In this document: positions 1 through 7,588 of the stretch, in pieces
How positions within the stretch are numbered: the stretch's first letter is position 1
Layout of the letters: every line of letters starts with the position of its first letter
NCBI RefSeq assembly: GCF_003355005.1
Contig: NZ_CP029985.1
Coordinates: 1,975,001-2,039,000, forward strand
Length of the DNA stretch: 64,000 nt
From: Sphingomonas sp. FARSPH
GTDB taxonomy: Bacteria; Pseudomonadota; Alphaproteobacteria; Sphingomonadales; Sphingomonadaceae
Reading direction: 5' to 3'
Translations under genes and position numbers: made by a program
Notes under the pieces: model-generated
The model's input: only the letters and a program-made list of their open reading frames with translations
The model's database searches: none
Told to the model about the DNA's origin: nothing

Positions 1-632
1 AGCTGCGGATAGCGTTTCACCTCGAACCGCCAGCCCTGATCGTCGGTCAGGTGAAGGTGCAGCGTGTTGAGCTTGACCGCCGCCATCCGGTCGACGGTGT
101 GGTAGAGATAGTCGATCGATTGGAAGTGGCGCGAGGGATCGATCATCAGCCCGCGCCACGCGAAGCGCGGCGCATCGGCGATGGCGAGCGCGGGGATCGC
201 CACGGGCCTGCCGAACGCGTCGTCGGGACTGGCGAGCTGCGCCAGCGTCGCGGCGCCGTGGACAAACCCGCGGTCGCCGGAGGCGGTGATGGCGATGCCA
301 CGCGGTGTCACGTCGAGCCGATACGCCTCGTCACCGACGACCGTCGCATCGCGGACGAAACGGATCGCCGCCGGATCGGCGCTCGCGATCCGCAGCGTCA
401 GGCCGCGCGCGCGCTTGACCTCCTGCGCGAGCACGCGCGCTGCCGTCGTTGCCCCCGCGTCACCGGCGACGGCGCCGATCGTCGCGCCGTCCGCCAGCTG
501 GAAAACGCCCGCGGCCCGGGTCACACTCTGCGGCATGGGAACGAGAGGCAGCGGAAGCGCGGTCTGCGCCAGCGCCCCGCCAGCGGAGGCGAGCAACGTC
601 GTTGCGAGGATAAGCGACGCGCGGCGGATCAT
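1..632 (-). CDS. beta-N-acetylhexosaminidase, GH20 (partial, C-terminus off the left edge)
   Basis: This is the first 210 residues of a secreted glycoside hydrolase family 20 enzyme that removes terminal GlcNAc from chitooligosaccharides or glycans. The start (ATG at 632) is preceded by GGAG at a good distance; an in-frame ATG at 644 is also possible. A signal peptide ends near ALA-QT (residues 1-23). A GH20b-like domain follows (about 25-150). The catalytic barrel then opens with RFAWRGLMIDPSRHF and the GH20 signature LNTLHLHLTDDQGW. The catalytic Asp-Glu pair lies beyond the window. The gene has its own promoter region, because a terminator at 735-770 separates it from the TonB receptor upstream. 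Two ATACC half-sites lie 24-38 bases ahead of the start codon. The family call is firm; substrate specificity is inferred from the locus. Confidence 0.9.
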   Translation of the reverse strand, partial: MIRRASLILATTLLASAGGALAQTALPLPLVPMPQSVTRAAGVFQLADGATIGAVAGDAGATTAARVLAQEVKRARGLTLRIASADPAAIRFVRDATVVGDEAYRLDVTPRGIAITASGDRGFVHGAATLAQLASPDDAFGRPVAIPALAIADAPRFAWRGLMIDPSRHFQSIDYLYHTVDRMAAVKLNTLHLHLTDDQGWRFEVKRYPQ

Positions 633-655
633 GACCTGCTCCATGGTTCCGTTTT

Positions 656-670
656 GGTATGGTCAGGTAT
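656..670 (-). promoter_or_regulatory. candidate GntR/NagQ-like operator, site 1
   Basis: On the minus strand ATACC occurs twice with a 10-base period (ATACC-N5-ATACCAA), just upstream of the GH20 start codon. The same arrangement occurs upstream of the TonB receptor. The operator role is inferred from sharing and position only. Confidence 0.45.
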
Positions 671-734
671 CATGACGAAGCCGTTCCCCGGCGTCCATGC
701 CCTTCCTTCGTAAAAAGGCGCCAAATACAAAGCC

Positions 735-770
735 GATAAAAAATGGCCCCGGCATCGCTGCCGGGGCCGA
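735..770 (-). terminator. rho-independent terminator of the TonB receptor gene
   Basis: A perfect 10-base stem (GGCCCCGGCA / TGCCGGGGCC, positions 745-754 and 759-768) with a 4-base loop is followed on the minus strand by ATTTTTTATC. It lies 46 bases past the receptor stop codon and ahead of the GH20 gene. Confidence 0.85.
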
Positions 771-815
771 GGGAAGGAGCGGATCGCAAGGACCCGCCCT
801 CCTGGGGATCGGTGA

Positions 816-3533
816 TCAGAAGCGCGCGGTGCCCGTGAGCGAGAAGACGCGGCCGTTCTTGTACAGCGCGGTCGGCGCCTGCGGCGTGCTGCTGTACTGG
901 TAATAGGTTTCGTCAAGCAGGTTCGAGGCATTGGCCGTCAGGCGGAAATGCTCGTTGATGTTGTACGATGCCGAGAAGTCGAGCTGGCGATACGAGTCGG
1001 TGTAGTTCGACGACTGCAGGCGACCGAAGCCGTAGAAATACTTCGACCGATAGTTGTAGCTGACGCGCGCCTGGAACGGACCCGATTCGAAATAGGGTAC
1101 GATGTTGTACGTGTTGCGCGACAGATACGGCAGGCCCTGGCCGGCGATGCCGGTATCGGCGCTGGCGAAGGTGTAGTTCGACTGGATGCCGAAGCCCCAG
1201 ATCAGGCTTGCCTGCGCGGTCAGCGAGAAGCCGGTCACAGATGCTTTGCCGCCGTTCACCGGACGCGAGACGCTGTAGGTATAGGTGTTGCCGGTCAGTT
1301 GGTTGGTGATCTGCTGCTCGACCGTCTGATTGCCGATGTAGTTGGTGATGTCGCGGTAGAAGACCTCGCCCGAGAAGTAGCTTGCCGGGGCGAAATACCA
1401 TTCCGCGGACAGGCCGAAGTTCGTCGCGGCATAGGGCTTCAGGTCCGGGTTGCCGCCGCTGCCGGTACGCTGCGTATCGTCGAGCGACAGCGAGCCGGCA
1501 AGGTCGCTGTAGCGCGGCCGGGCCATGACCTTCGCCGCCGCGGCGCGCAGCACCACGGTGGAAGAGGCGTCATAGGCGACGTTGACCGCCGGCAGGAAGC
1601 GGTCGTCCGTGCGCGGTGCGACGACGAGCGCGGTCTGGCCGCCCGAGGACAAATAGTAGGACGAGACGTCGCGGGTGCGCACGAACCGGCCGCCGACGTT
1701 GCCGCGGAACTTGCCCGTGGCATAATCGAGCTGGACGTAGCCAGTGCCGATCCGCTCCTCGACCTTGAAGAACGAGCCGGTGTCGAGCGCGCGGGTGACG
1801 TTGAGCGTGCCCGGTGCGTTCAGCGCCTTGATCGCATTGTCTTGCGTCAGCGTCGCATAAGGCGTCGCGTTGCCGGTGGTCGACAGGCCGTTGTACACGC
1901 TGCTGTCGAGCACGTACGAGCCGAGGTCGGCGAGCGTGAAGAAGTTGTTGGTGAAGGTCGCGCCGCCGTAGGTCGTTTGCTGGTTGTTGTGCACGTTGAC
2001 GCGGACGCCGAAATACAGCCTCTTGAAGAAGCCTTCGAGGTCGTGGCTGAAGTCGACCTGACCGAACTTCTCCTGGTCGACGGTGTTCTCGGCCTGGGTG
2101 ATGCCGCCGATCTGTGCGCCGAAGAAGCCGGCACCGTTCGTCTTGGCGAGAACGGCCGGTTCCGTCTGAAGGCTCGATTCTGCGGGCGAGGTGCTGATCC
2201 ACTGCGTGCCGTCGCTCGCCGGATAGTCCCAGTTTAGCATCGTGTTGCGGCCGTTCGCGCCGACCGTGAAGCCCTGGCGCGTACGGAAGTTCAGCAGATA
2301 TTCGGGGTCTTTGCCGCCGGTCGCGCGGGTGTAGCCGCCGTTGCCGGTGACTTTCCAGCCGCCGTCCAGATCCCAGTCGAACAGCGCGGTGTAGCTCTGG
2401 TTCGAGATGCGCGTGCGGCGGAAGTTGGTGTCGAGCTCGCCCATCCAGGTCTTGCTAGTGCTGGGCTGCGCGGCGAAGGTCGCCGAGGTGATCAGGCCGT
2501 TGTTGATCGTCGCCGCGGTCAGCTGCGACCCGCGGACGTTGTAGCTGTATTCCGAATTGCTGAAGTTGTCGTAATTGCCCTTGATGTAGATCGCGTTGGC
2601 GGTGAGCGTGAAATTGTCCGCCGGCTTGAACTGCATCGTGCCGGTGAAGCCCAGGCGCTGGCGCGTCTGCTGGAAATATTCGTGGGCGAGGAAGGCGGGC
2701 AGGCGCGCGGTCTGCAGGTCGGCGATCGAGCCGCCGGTGATCTTCGCGTTCGGATTCTGCAGCACGGTCTGGCCGGCGGCATTGGTCGTCGTGAACTGGC
2801 TGCCCGTCAGATAGCCGTAGACGGCGACGCCGGCGCGGGCGAGGTTTTCCTTGTCGTAGTTGACCGAGCCCAGGATCGCGAACGTGTCGCTCTCATTGTG
2901 CCAGCTGTACAGCGCCGAGCCGCGGAAATTGCCCTTCTTCGAACGGTCGTTGTATTCGTAACCGCCGGTCGCGGTGAGCGTGCCCGGCTTCAGGTCGAGC
3001 GGCTTGCGCGTCACGATATCGACGGTGCCGCCGATCGCTCCTTCCTGGATGCGTGCCTCGGGCGTCTTGTAGACGACGGCCTGGCTGATGATTTCCGGCG
3101 AGAGCAGCGAATAGTTGAACGTGCGGCTGGACCGGTCGCCGGGGTTGCCGCCCCAGTCGGCCGAGGCGATCGAGTGGCCGTCGATCAGCACGCGGTTCAG
3201 CGCCGGCTCGACGCCCGCGATCGACACCTGCTCGCCTTCGCCGAACTGGTGGTCGACGGTCACACCGGGAAGGTGCGACAGCGATTCGGCGACGTTCGTG
3301 TCGGGGAATTTGCCGACGTCCTCTGCGCTGATCACGTCGGTGATGGCGTTGGTCGATCGCTTGGTCGTGATCGCGTCCTGAAGGCTCTTGCGGATGCCGC
3401 GGACGACGATGTCGTTGTCCTGGCCGACGGCGCTTTCGTCCTGCGTCGGCGCGGGCGTCGCGGTCTGGGCGTGAGCGGTGCCGGCAAACCCGGCAAGTGC
3501 GGTGGTCACGAGAATGACGTGGCGCAGGCGCAT
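816..3533 (-). CDS. TonB-dependent outer-membrane receptor, Xanthomonas/Caulobacter type
   Basis: This 905-residue outer-membrane receptor probably imports GlcNAc or chitooligosaccharides using TonB energy. The start was chosen at the ATG that opens a clear signal peptide (MRLRHVILVTTALAGF..AHAQ) and follows GGGGGGA; longer in-frame starts lack a signal. The plug domain (about 40-180) contains DIVVRGIRKSLQDAI, VSIAGVEPALNRVLIDGHS and GAIGGTVDIVTRKPLD, typical of the TonB-Xanth-Caul subfamily. The remainder is the beta-barrel and ends in a C-terminal Phe (TARF), as outer-membrane proteins do. Transcription is divergent from cutC; a paired GTATAC site lies between them. Substrate is inferred from the neighbours, as this subfamily also carries other glycans. 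Confidence 0.92.
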   Translation of the reverse strand: MRLRHVILVTTALAGFAGTAHAQTATPAPTQDESAVGQDNDIVVRGIRKSLQDAITTKRSTNAITDVISAEDVGKFPDTNVAESLSHLPGVTVDHQFGEGEQVSIAGVEPALNRVLIDGHSIASADWGGNPGDRSSRTFNYSLLSPEIISQAVVYKTPEARIQEGAIGGTVDIVTRKPLDLKPGTLTATGGYEYNDRSKKGNFRGSALYSWHNESDTFAILGSVNYDKENLARAGVAVYGYLTGSQFTTTNAAGQTVLQNPNAKITGGSIADLQTARLPAFLAHEYFQQTRQRLGFTGTMQFKPADNFTLTANAIYIKGNYDNFSNSEYSYNVRGSQLTAATINNGLITSATFAAQPSTSKTWMGELDTNFRRTRISNQSYTALFDWDLDGGWKVTGNGGYTRATGGKDPEYLLNFRTRQGFTVGANGRNTMLNWDYPASDGTQWISTSPAESSLQTEPAVLAKTNGAGFFGAQIGGITQAENTVDQEKFGQVDFSHDLEGFFKRLYFGVRVNVHNNQQTTYGGATFTNNFFTLADLGSYVLDSSVYNGLSTTGNATPYATLTQDNAIKALNAPGTLNVTRALDTGSFFKVEERIGTGYVQLDYATGKFRGNVGGRFVRTRDVSSYYLSSGGQTALVVAPRTDDRFLPAVNVAYDASSTVVLRAAAAKVMARPRYSDLAGSLSLDDTQRTGSGGNPDLKPYAATNFGLSAEWYFAPASYFSGEVFYRDITNYIGNQTVEQQITNQLTGNTYTYSVSRPVNGGKASVTGFSLTAQASLIWGFGIQSNYTFASADTGIAGQGLPYLSRNTYNIVPYFESGPFQARVSYNYRSKYFYGFGRLQSSNYTDSYRQLDFSASYNINEHFRLTANASNLLDETYYQYSSTPQAPTALYKNGRVFSLTGTARF

Positions 3534-3810
3534 ATTCAAATCCCCCCTCTCAAGCGATCCGCGACCCGGTTTGGCGAGGATCGTCGTTAACACTGCCGGT
3601 GTGCCGGCCGGTATGTCGGCGTCGATCCCTCCCAACGGATCATCAGCCTTCTACCGTATACCGTTGTATACCAATTACGATCCAGTACGCTACCAGAAAA
3701 ATTGCATTATTGTTTCAGACACGAAAATGGCCTTACAAAGAGGCGAAAAGCGGTCGGTTAATGGCGTTTTCGGTCGGTGCCTGATGGCGCCACGGTTCAG
3801 AGGAGGGGCA
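3534..3810. promoter_or_regulatory. divergent promoter region between TonB receptor and cutC
   Basis: This 277-base non-coding spacer is clearly more AT-rich around 3650-3760 than its surroundings. It must hold the promoters of the receptor (minus) and of the cutC-led run (plus). The paired GTATAC element sits near its middle. I could not assign -35/-10 boxes with confidence. Confidence 0.6.
3656..3674 (+). promoter_or_regulatory. candidate GntR/NagQ-like operator, site 2
   Basis: GTATAC occurs at 3656-3661 and 3666-3671, a 10-base period, so the site can be read as direct repeats (ATACC-N5-ATACCAA) or as an inverted repeat. It lies about 120 bases from the receptor start and 140 bases from cutC, so it could control both. 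It matches the ATACC-N5-ATACCAA layout upstream of the GH20 gene. The function is inferred. Confidence 0.5.
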
Positions 3811-4590
3811 ATGGGATCGCACGCACGAACGGGCCGAATCAGCCTTGAAATTTGCGTCGAGTCGGCCGCCGGCGCGCAGGCCGCGATTGCGGGCGGGGCG
3901 GACCGGCTGGAACTCTGCGCCGCGCTGGCGCTCGGCGGCCTGACGCCATCGCAGGGGCTGGTCGCGGCGGTGCTCGCCATCGCCGGACCCGCGGGGGTGC
4001 CGGTCCGGGCGATGGTGCGCCCGCGCGCCGGCGATTTCGCCTATGACGCCGATATGCTCGATCTTGCCAAGGCGGAGGCCGCCGCCCTGCTCGCGCAGGG
4101 GGTCGATGGCCTGGTGTTCGGCGCGGCACGCGGCGGCGTGCTCGATGTGGCGATGCTCGCGGATTGGGTGAGCAGCCTGTCGCGAGCCTTCGCGCCGCCG
4201 GGGCTGACACTGCACCGGGCGGTCGACCTGCTCGACGATCCGGTGTCGGCAGTGGAGTCCGCCGTCGCGCTCGGCTTCGATCATATCCTGACCTCGGGCG
4301 GCGCGCCTGTCGCCTCCGACGGAAAGCGCGCGATCGCAGCGATGGTGGTGCGCGCGCAGGGGCGATGCACGATCATGGCAGGGGCAGGCGTCACGCCCGA
4401 CACGGTCGCGGCGCTGGTCCGCGACACCGGCGTACGTGCGGTCCACGCCTCCGCCAGCACGCTCGGCCACGATGGCGATCCCGCCGCCGCCCGCCTGTCG
4501 TTCGGTGTGCCACCACGCATGACCGATGCCGGTATCGTCGCGCGATTGCGCCATGCGATTGACGACATATCCAATCTAGGACAAATGTGA
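3811..4590 (+). CDS. cutC: CutC family protein
   Basis: This 259-residue protein is of the CutC family, a TIM-barrel fold historically linked to copper tolerance, whose biochemical role is unsettled. The start at 3811 follows GAGGAGGGG; longer in-frame readings run into non-coding sequence. Visible family hallmarks are LEICVESAAGAQAAIAGGAD near residue 12, RLELCAALALGGLTPSQGL, the AMVRPRAGDFAYD segment, LTLHRAVDL and HILTSGGAP. It leads the plus-strand run ahead of the GntR regulator and the GlcNAc catabolic genes, and faces the TonB receptor. This context suggests a part in amino-sugar use rather than in copper handling. That is an inference; the family assignment itself is secure. Confidence 0.9.
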   Translation: MGSHARTGRISLEICVESAAGAQAAIAGGADRLELCAALALGGLTPSQGLVAAVLAIAGPAGVPVRAMVRPRAGDFAYDADMLDLAKAEAAALLAQGVDGLVFGAARGGVLDVAMLADWVSSLSRAFAPPGLTLHRAVDLLDDPVSAVESAVALGFDHILTSGGAPVASDGKRAIAAMVVRAQGRCTIMAGAGVTPDTVAALVRDTGVRAVHASASTLGHDGDPAAARLSFGVPPRMTDAGIVARLRHAIDDISNLGQM

Positions 4591-4660
4591 TGTGGACCGC
4601 GATCTCCAGCGCGTTCGTTCTCCGTCCTGCAGGCGCCATCGGGCGTGCTAGGAGTCGCCG

Positions 4661-5398
4661 ATGACCTTCGTGAGCAAGATCGGGACCTTCCGCGCCGACA
4701 ACCCGTCGCCTCTGTACCTGCAACTGCAGCAGCTGATCCGCGACGCCATCGCCAACGACCTCATCACGCGCGGCGAGGCGATTCCCGCGGAGCGCGACCT
4801 TGCCACCGACTACGGCGTGTCGCGCATCACCGTGCGCAAGGCGATCGAGGGGCTGGTCGAGGATGGCCTGCTGACGCGCCGCCGCGGCGCGGGGACGTTC
4901 GTTGCGGGGCGCGTCGAGAAGAATTTCTCGAAGCTCTCGTCGTTCACCGAGGATATGATCGCGCGCGGCCGCGTGCCGAGCAGCGCATGGATCTCGCGCA
5001 GCGCGGGCATCGTCAGCCCGGAGGAATCGATGGCGCTGGCGCTGTCGCCGGGTGAGCCGGTGCTGCGTTTCCAGCGGCTGCGCTTCGCCGACGAGGTGCC
5101 GATGGCGCTGGAATTGTCGACGATCGCGGGCTTCTGCCTGCCCGGCGTCGATGCGGTCGACGCATCCCTGTACGAGGCGCTGACCAACGCGGGGCACCGC
5201 CCGGCGCGCGCGTTGCAGCGGTTGCGCGCGGTGCCGTTCGGTAGCGATCATGCCCGCATGCTGGGGGTCGACCCGGGATCGCCGGGCCTGCTGATCGAGC
5301 GGCGCGCTTTCCTGCGCGACGGGCGCGCGGTCGAATTCACCCGATCCTATTACCGCGGCGACAGCTACGATTTCGTGGCCGAACTCGCCGACGTCTGA
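4661..5398 (+). CDS. GntR/HutC-family transcriptional regulator, NagQ/NagR-like
   Basis: This 245-residue regulator has an N-terminal winged helix (about 12-78: PLYLQLQQLIRDAI, PAERDLATDYGVSRITVRKA) and a C-terminal UTRA effector domain (about 95-240), which defines the HutC subfamily. Members of this group in GlcNAc loci (NagQ, NagR, DasR, YvoA) sense GlcNAc-6-P or GlcN-6-P and repress the uptake and catabolic genes. The start follows AGGAG by a normal distance. It lies 70 bases after cutC and 25 bases before the deaminase gene. The likely targets are the ATACC/GGTAT sites at 656-670, 3656-3674 and 11159-11188. The ligand and sites are inferred from context. Confidence 0.92.
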   Translation: MTFVSKIGTFRADNPSPLYLQLQQLIRDAIANDLITRGEAIPAERDLATDYGVSRITVRKAIEGLVEDGLLTRRRGAGTFVAGRVEKNFSKLSSFTEDMIARGRVPSSAWISRSAGIVSPEESMALALSPGEPVLRFQRLRFADEVPMALELSTIAGFCLPGVDAVDASLYEALTNAGHRPARALQRLRAVPFGSDHARMLGVDPGSPGLLIERRAFLRDGRAVEFTRSYYRGDSYDFVAELADV

Positions 5399-5423
5399 AC
5401 GCTTTGTCTTTGGGGGACGCGAC

Positions 5424-6455
5424 GTGACCATTGCCACCGCGACGACGCTGATGCGCGCAGAAACCAACGAGGCGGGCGCGGCCGTCGCCCGGCTGCTCGC
5501 GCACAATGGTGAAAGCCTTGGCGCGCTGGGCGAGCGCCTCCGCGCGGAAACGCCCGACGTCGTCGTCACGTGCGCGCGCGGATCGTCCGATCACGCCGCG
5601 ACCTATGGCAAATATCTGATCGAGACGATGACGGGCGTGCCCGTCGCTTCCGCCGCGCCCTCGGTCGTCTCGCTGTTCGATGCAACGGTGTCGACGCGTC
5701 GCGCGCTGTGTCTCGCCATCTCGCAATCGGGCCGCAGCCCCGACCTGCTCGCGACGGTCGACGCGCATCGCCGCGGCGGCGCGCAGGTGGTGGCGCTGGT
5801 CAATGACGAAGGGTCGCCGCTGGCGACCGGCGCGGACACGCTGCTCGCGCTGTGCGCCGGGCCGGAACGCTCGGTGGCGGCGACCAAGTCGTGCATCGCT
5901 GCGATGGCGGGGTTCGCCGCGCTGGTCGCCGCCTGGGCCGACGATGCCGACTTGAAGGCCGCGGTCGCGGCGCTGCCCGCGGCGCTCGACGCCGCGGTCG
6001 CGCGCGACTGGCACGCGGCGGTCGAGCCGCTGGCAGAGGCGCGGCAGATGTTCGTGATCGGACGCGGCTATGGCTTCGGCATCGCGCAGGAATGCGCGCT
6101 GAAGCTCAAGGAAACCTGCCAGCTGCAGGCGGAGCCGTTCAGTGCGGCGGAAGTCCGTCACGGCCCGATGGCGATCGTCGGCGAAGGGTTCCCGGTGCTC
6201 GCACTCGCGACGTCCGACGCGGCGGGCGACGACGTGATGCGCGTTGCGGACGCGTTCCGCGAACGCGACGCGCTGGTGCTTGCGGCGCATGCCGGCGACC
6301 TTGCGGGTGCGTTGCCCGCGGCGGCGGCGCATCCCGCGATCGAGCCGATCCTGATGCTCGCCAGCTTCTATGGCATGGCGGAGCAACTGTCGCGCCGCCG
6401 CGGGCTGGACCCCGACCAGCCGCCGCATCTCGCCAAGGTGACGCGTACGCTATGA
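5424..6455 (+). CDS. SIS-domain glucosamine-6-phosphate deaminase (NagB-II type)
   Basis: This 343-residue protein resembles the isomerase half of GlmS, without the glutaminase domain. It has two SIS domains (about 40-170 and 200-330), with CARGSSDHAA, SQSGRSPDLLATV, ERSVAATKSC, IGRGYGFGIAQECALKLKET and the EVRHGPMA motif. Such stand-alone proteins in nag operons convert GlcN-6-P to fructose-6-P and ammonia and replace the unrelated classical NagB, which is absent from this window. The stop codon overlaps the nagA start (ATGA), so the two enzymes of consecutive steps are translationally coupled. An alternative is a different sugar-phosphate isomerase, but the position next to nagA makes the deaminase reading strong. 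Confidence 0.9.
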   Translation: MTIATATTLMRAETNEAGAAVARLLAHNGESLGALGERLRAETPDVVVTCARGSSDHAATYGKYLIETMTGVPVASAAPSVVSLFDATVSTRRALCLAISQSGRSPDLLATVDAHRRGGAQVVALVNDEGSPLATGADTLLALCAGPERSVAATKSCIAAMAGFAALVAAWADDADLKAAVAALPAALDAAVARDWHAAVEPLAEARQMFVIGRGYGFGIAQECALKLKETCQLQAEPFSAAEVRHGPMAIVGEGFPVLALATSDAAGDDVMRVADAFRERDALVLAAHAGDLAGALPAAAAHPAIEPILMLASFYGMAEQLSRRRGLDPDQPPHLAKVTRTL

Positions 6456-7588
6456 CCGGTCTCCATCGCTACACCAACGGCCAGGTCGTGGTCGGCGATG
6501 CCTGCTGGCCGGGTGTCGAGATCGCGGTGGAGGATCAGCGAATCGCCGCGATCCGCCCGCTCGCCGCCGATGCGGGCGACGCGGTGGACCTTGCGGGCGG
6601 GTGGATCATGCCGGGCTTCGTCGATACGCAGGTGAACGGCGGCGGCGGCGTGCTGTTCAACGACCAGACGAGCGTCGACGGTATCGCCGCGATCGGCGCG
6701 GCGCATGCGCGTTATGGCACGACCGCGTTCATGCCGACGCTGATCAGCGACACGCCCGACCGGATCGCGCTGGCGCTCGATGCGATGGACGATGCGATCG
6801 CGGCGGGCGTGCCGGGCGTCGTGGGCGTGCATATCGAGGGACCGTTCCTCAACGTCGCGCGCAAGGGCATCCACGATGCCGAGCGGTTCATCCCGCTCGA
6901 CGACGCGATGGTCGCGCTGCTCGCGCGGCCGCGTCGCGGCCGCGTGATGGTGACGCTGGCGCCCGAACTGGCAGAGGTCGATCGGATCGCGACGCTGGCG
7001 AAGGCGGGCGTGCTGGTCAGCGCCGGGCATAGCGAGGCATCCTACGACACGATGATTGCCGCGTTCGATGCGGGGCTGACCGGCATCACGCATCTGTTCA
7101 ACGCGATGCCGCCGATGGTGCAGCGTGTGCCGGGCCTCGTCGGCGCGGCGCTCGACGATCCGCGGCCGTGGTGCGGCCTGATCGTCGACGGCGTCCATGT
7201 CGCGCCCGCGGTGTTGCGTATCGCCCTGAAGGCGCGTGGGACCGCACGGATGATGCTGGTCACCGACGCGATGTCGTCGGTCGGCGCGCTCGACAAGGAC
7301 TTCGTGCTGCAGGGGCGTGCGATCCGCGTCGCGGACGGCATCTGTTCGTACGAGGACGGCACGCTCGCCGGCTCCGACCTCGACATGGCGCAGGCGGCGG
7401 CGAACGCGATGGCGATGCTGGGCCTTGACCCCGTCACCGTCGCGCAGCTCGCGGCGGCCAATCCCGCGGCCTTCCTGGGCCTGTCGCAAGAGCGCGGGGC
7501 GTTGGCCGTGGGGCTGAGGGCGGACTGGGTGCAATTGTCGACCGCGATGGCGCCGGTCGCGACGTTCGTCGGAGGGAAACCGGCATGA
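6452..7588 (+). CDS. nagA: N-acetylglucosamine-6-phosphate deacetylase
   Basis: This 378-residue amidohydrolase removes the acetyl group from GlcNAc-6-P in the cytoplasm, giving GlcN-6-P for the SIS deaminase encoded just upstream. Characteristic segments are GFVDTQVNGGGGVLFND (about 55-71), the metal-ligand HIEGPFLN, VSAGHSEASYD, GITHLFNAMPP, IVDGVHVAP and the catalytic Asp in LVTDAMSSVG. It overlaps both its upstream neighbour (ATGA at 6452) and the GH2 gene downstream (ATGA at 7585). Length and motifs match the family; no key residue appears to be missing. Confidence 0.96.
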   Translation: MTGLHRYTNGQVVVGDACWPGVEIAVEDQRIAAIRPLAADAGDAVDLAGGWIMPGFVDTQVNGGGGVLFNDQTSVDGIAAIGAAHARYGTTAFMPTLISDTPDRIALALDAMDDAIAAGVPGVVGVHIEGPFLNVARKGIHDAERFIPLDDAMVALLARPRRGRVMVTLAPELAEVDRIATLAKAGVLVSAGHSEASYDTMIAAFDAGLTGITHLFNAMPPMVQRVPGLVGAALDDPRPWCGLIVDGVHVAPAVLRIALKARGTARMMLVTDAMSSVGALDKDFVLQGRAIRVADGICSYEDGTLAGSDLDMAQAAANAMAMLGLDPVTVAQLAAANPAAFLGLSQERGALAVGLRADWVQLSTAMAPVATFVGGKPA

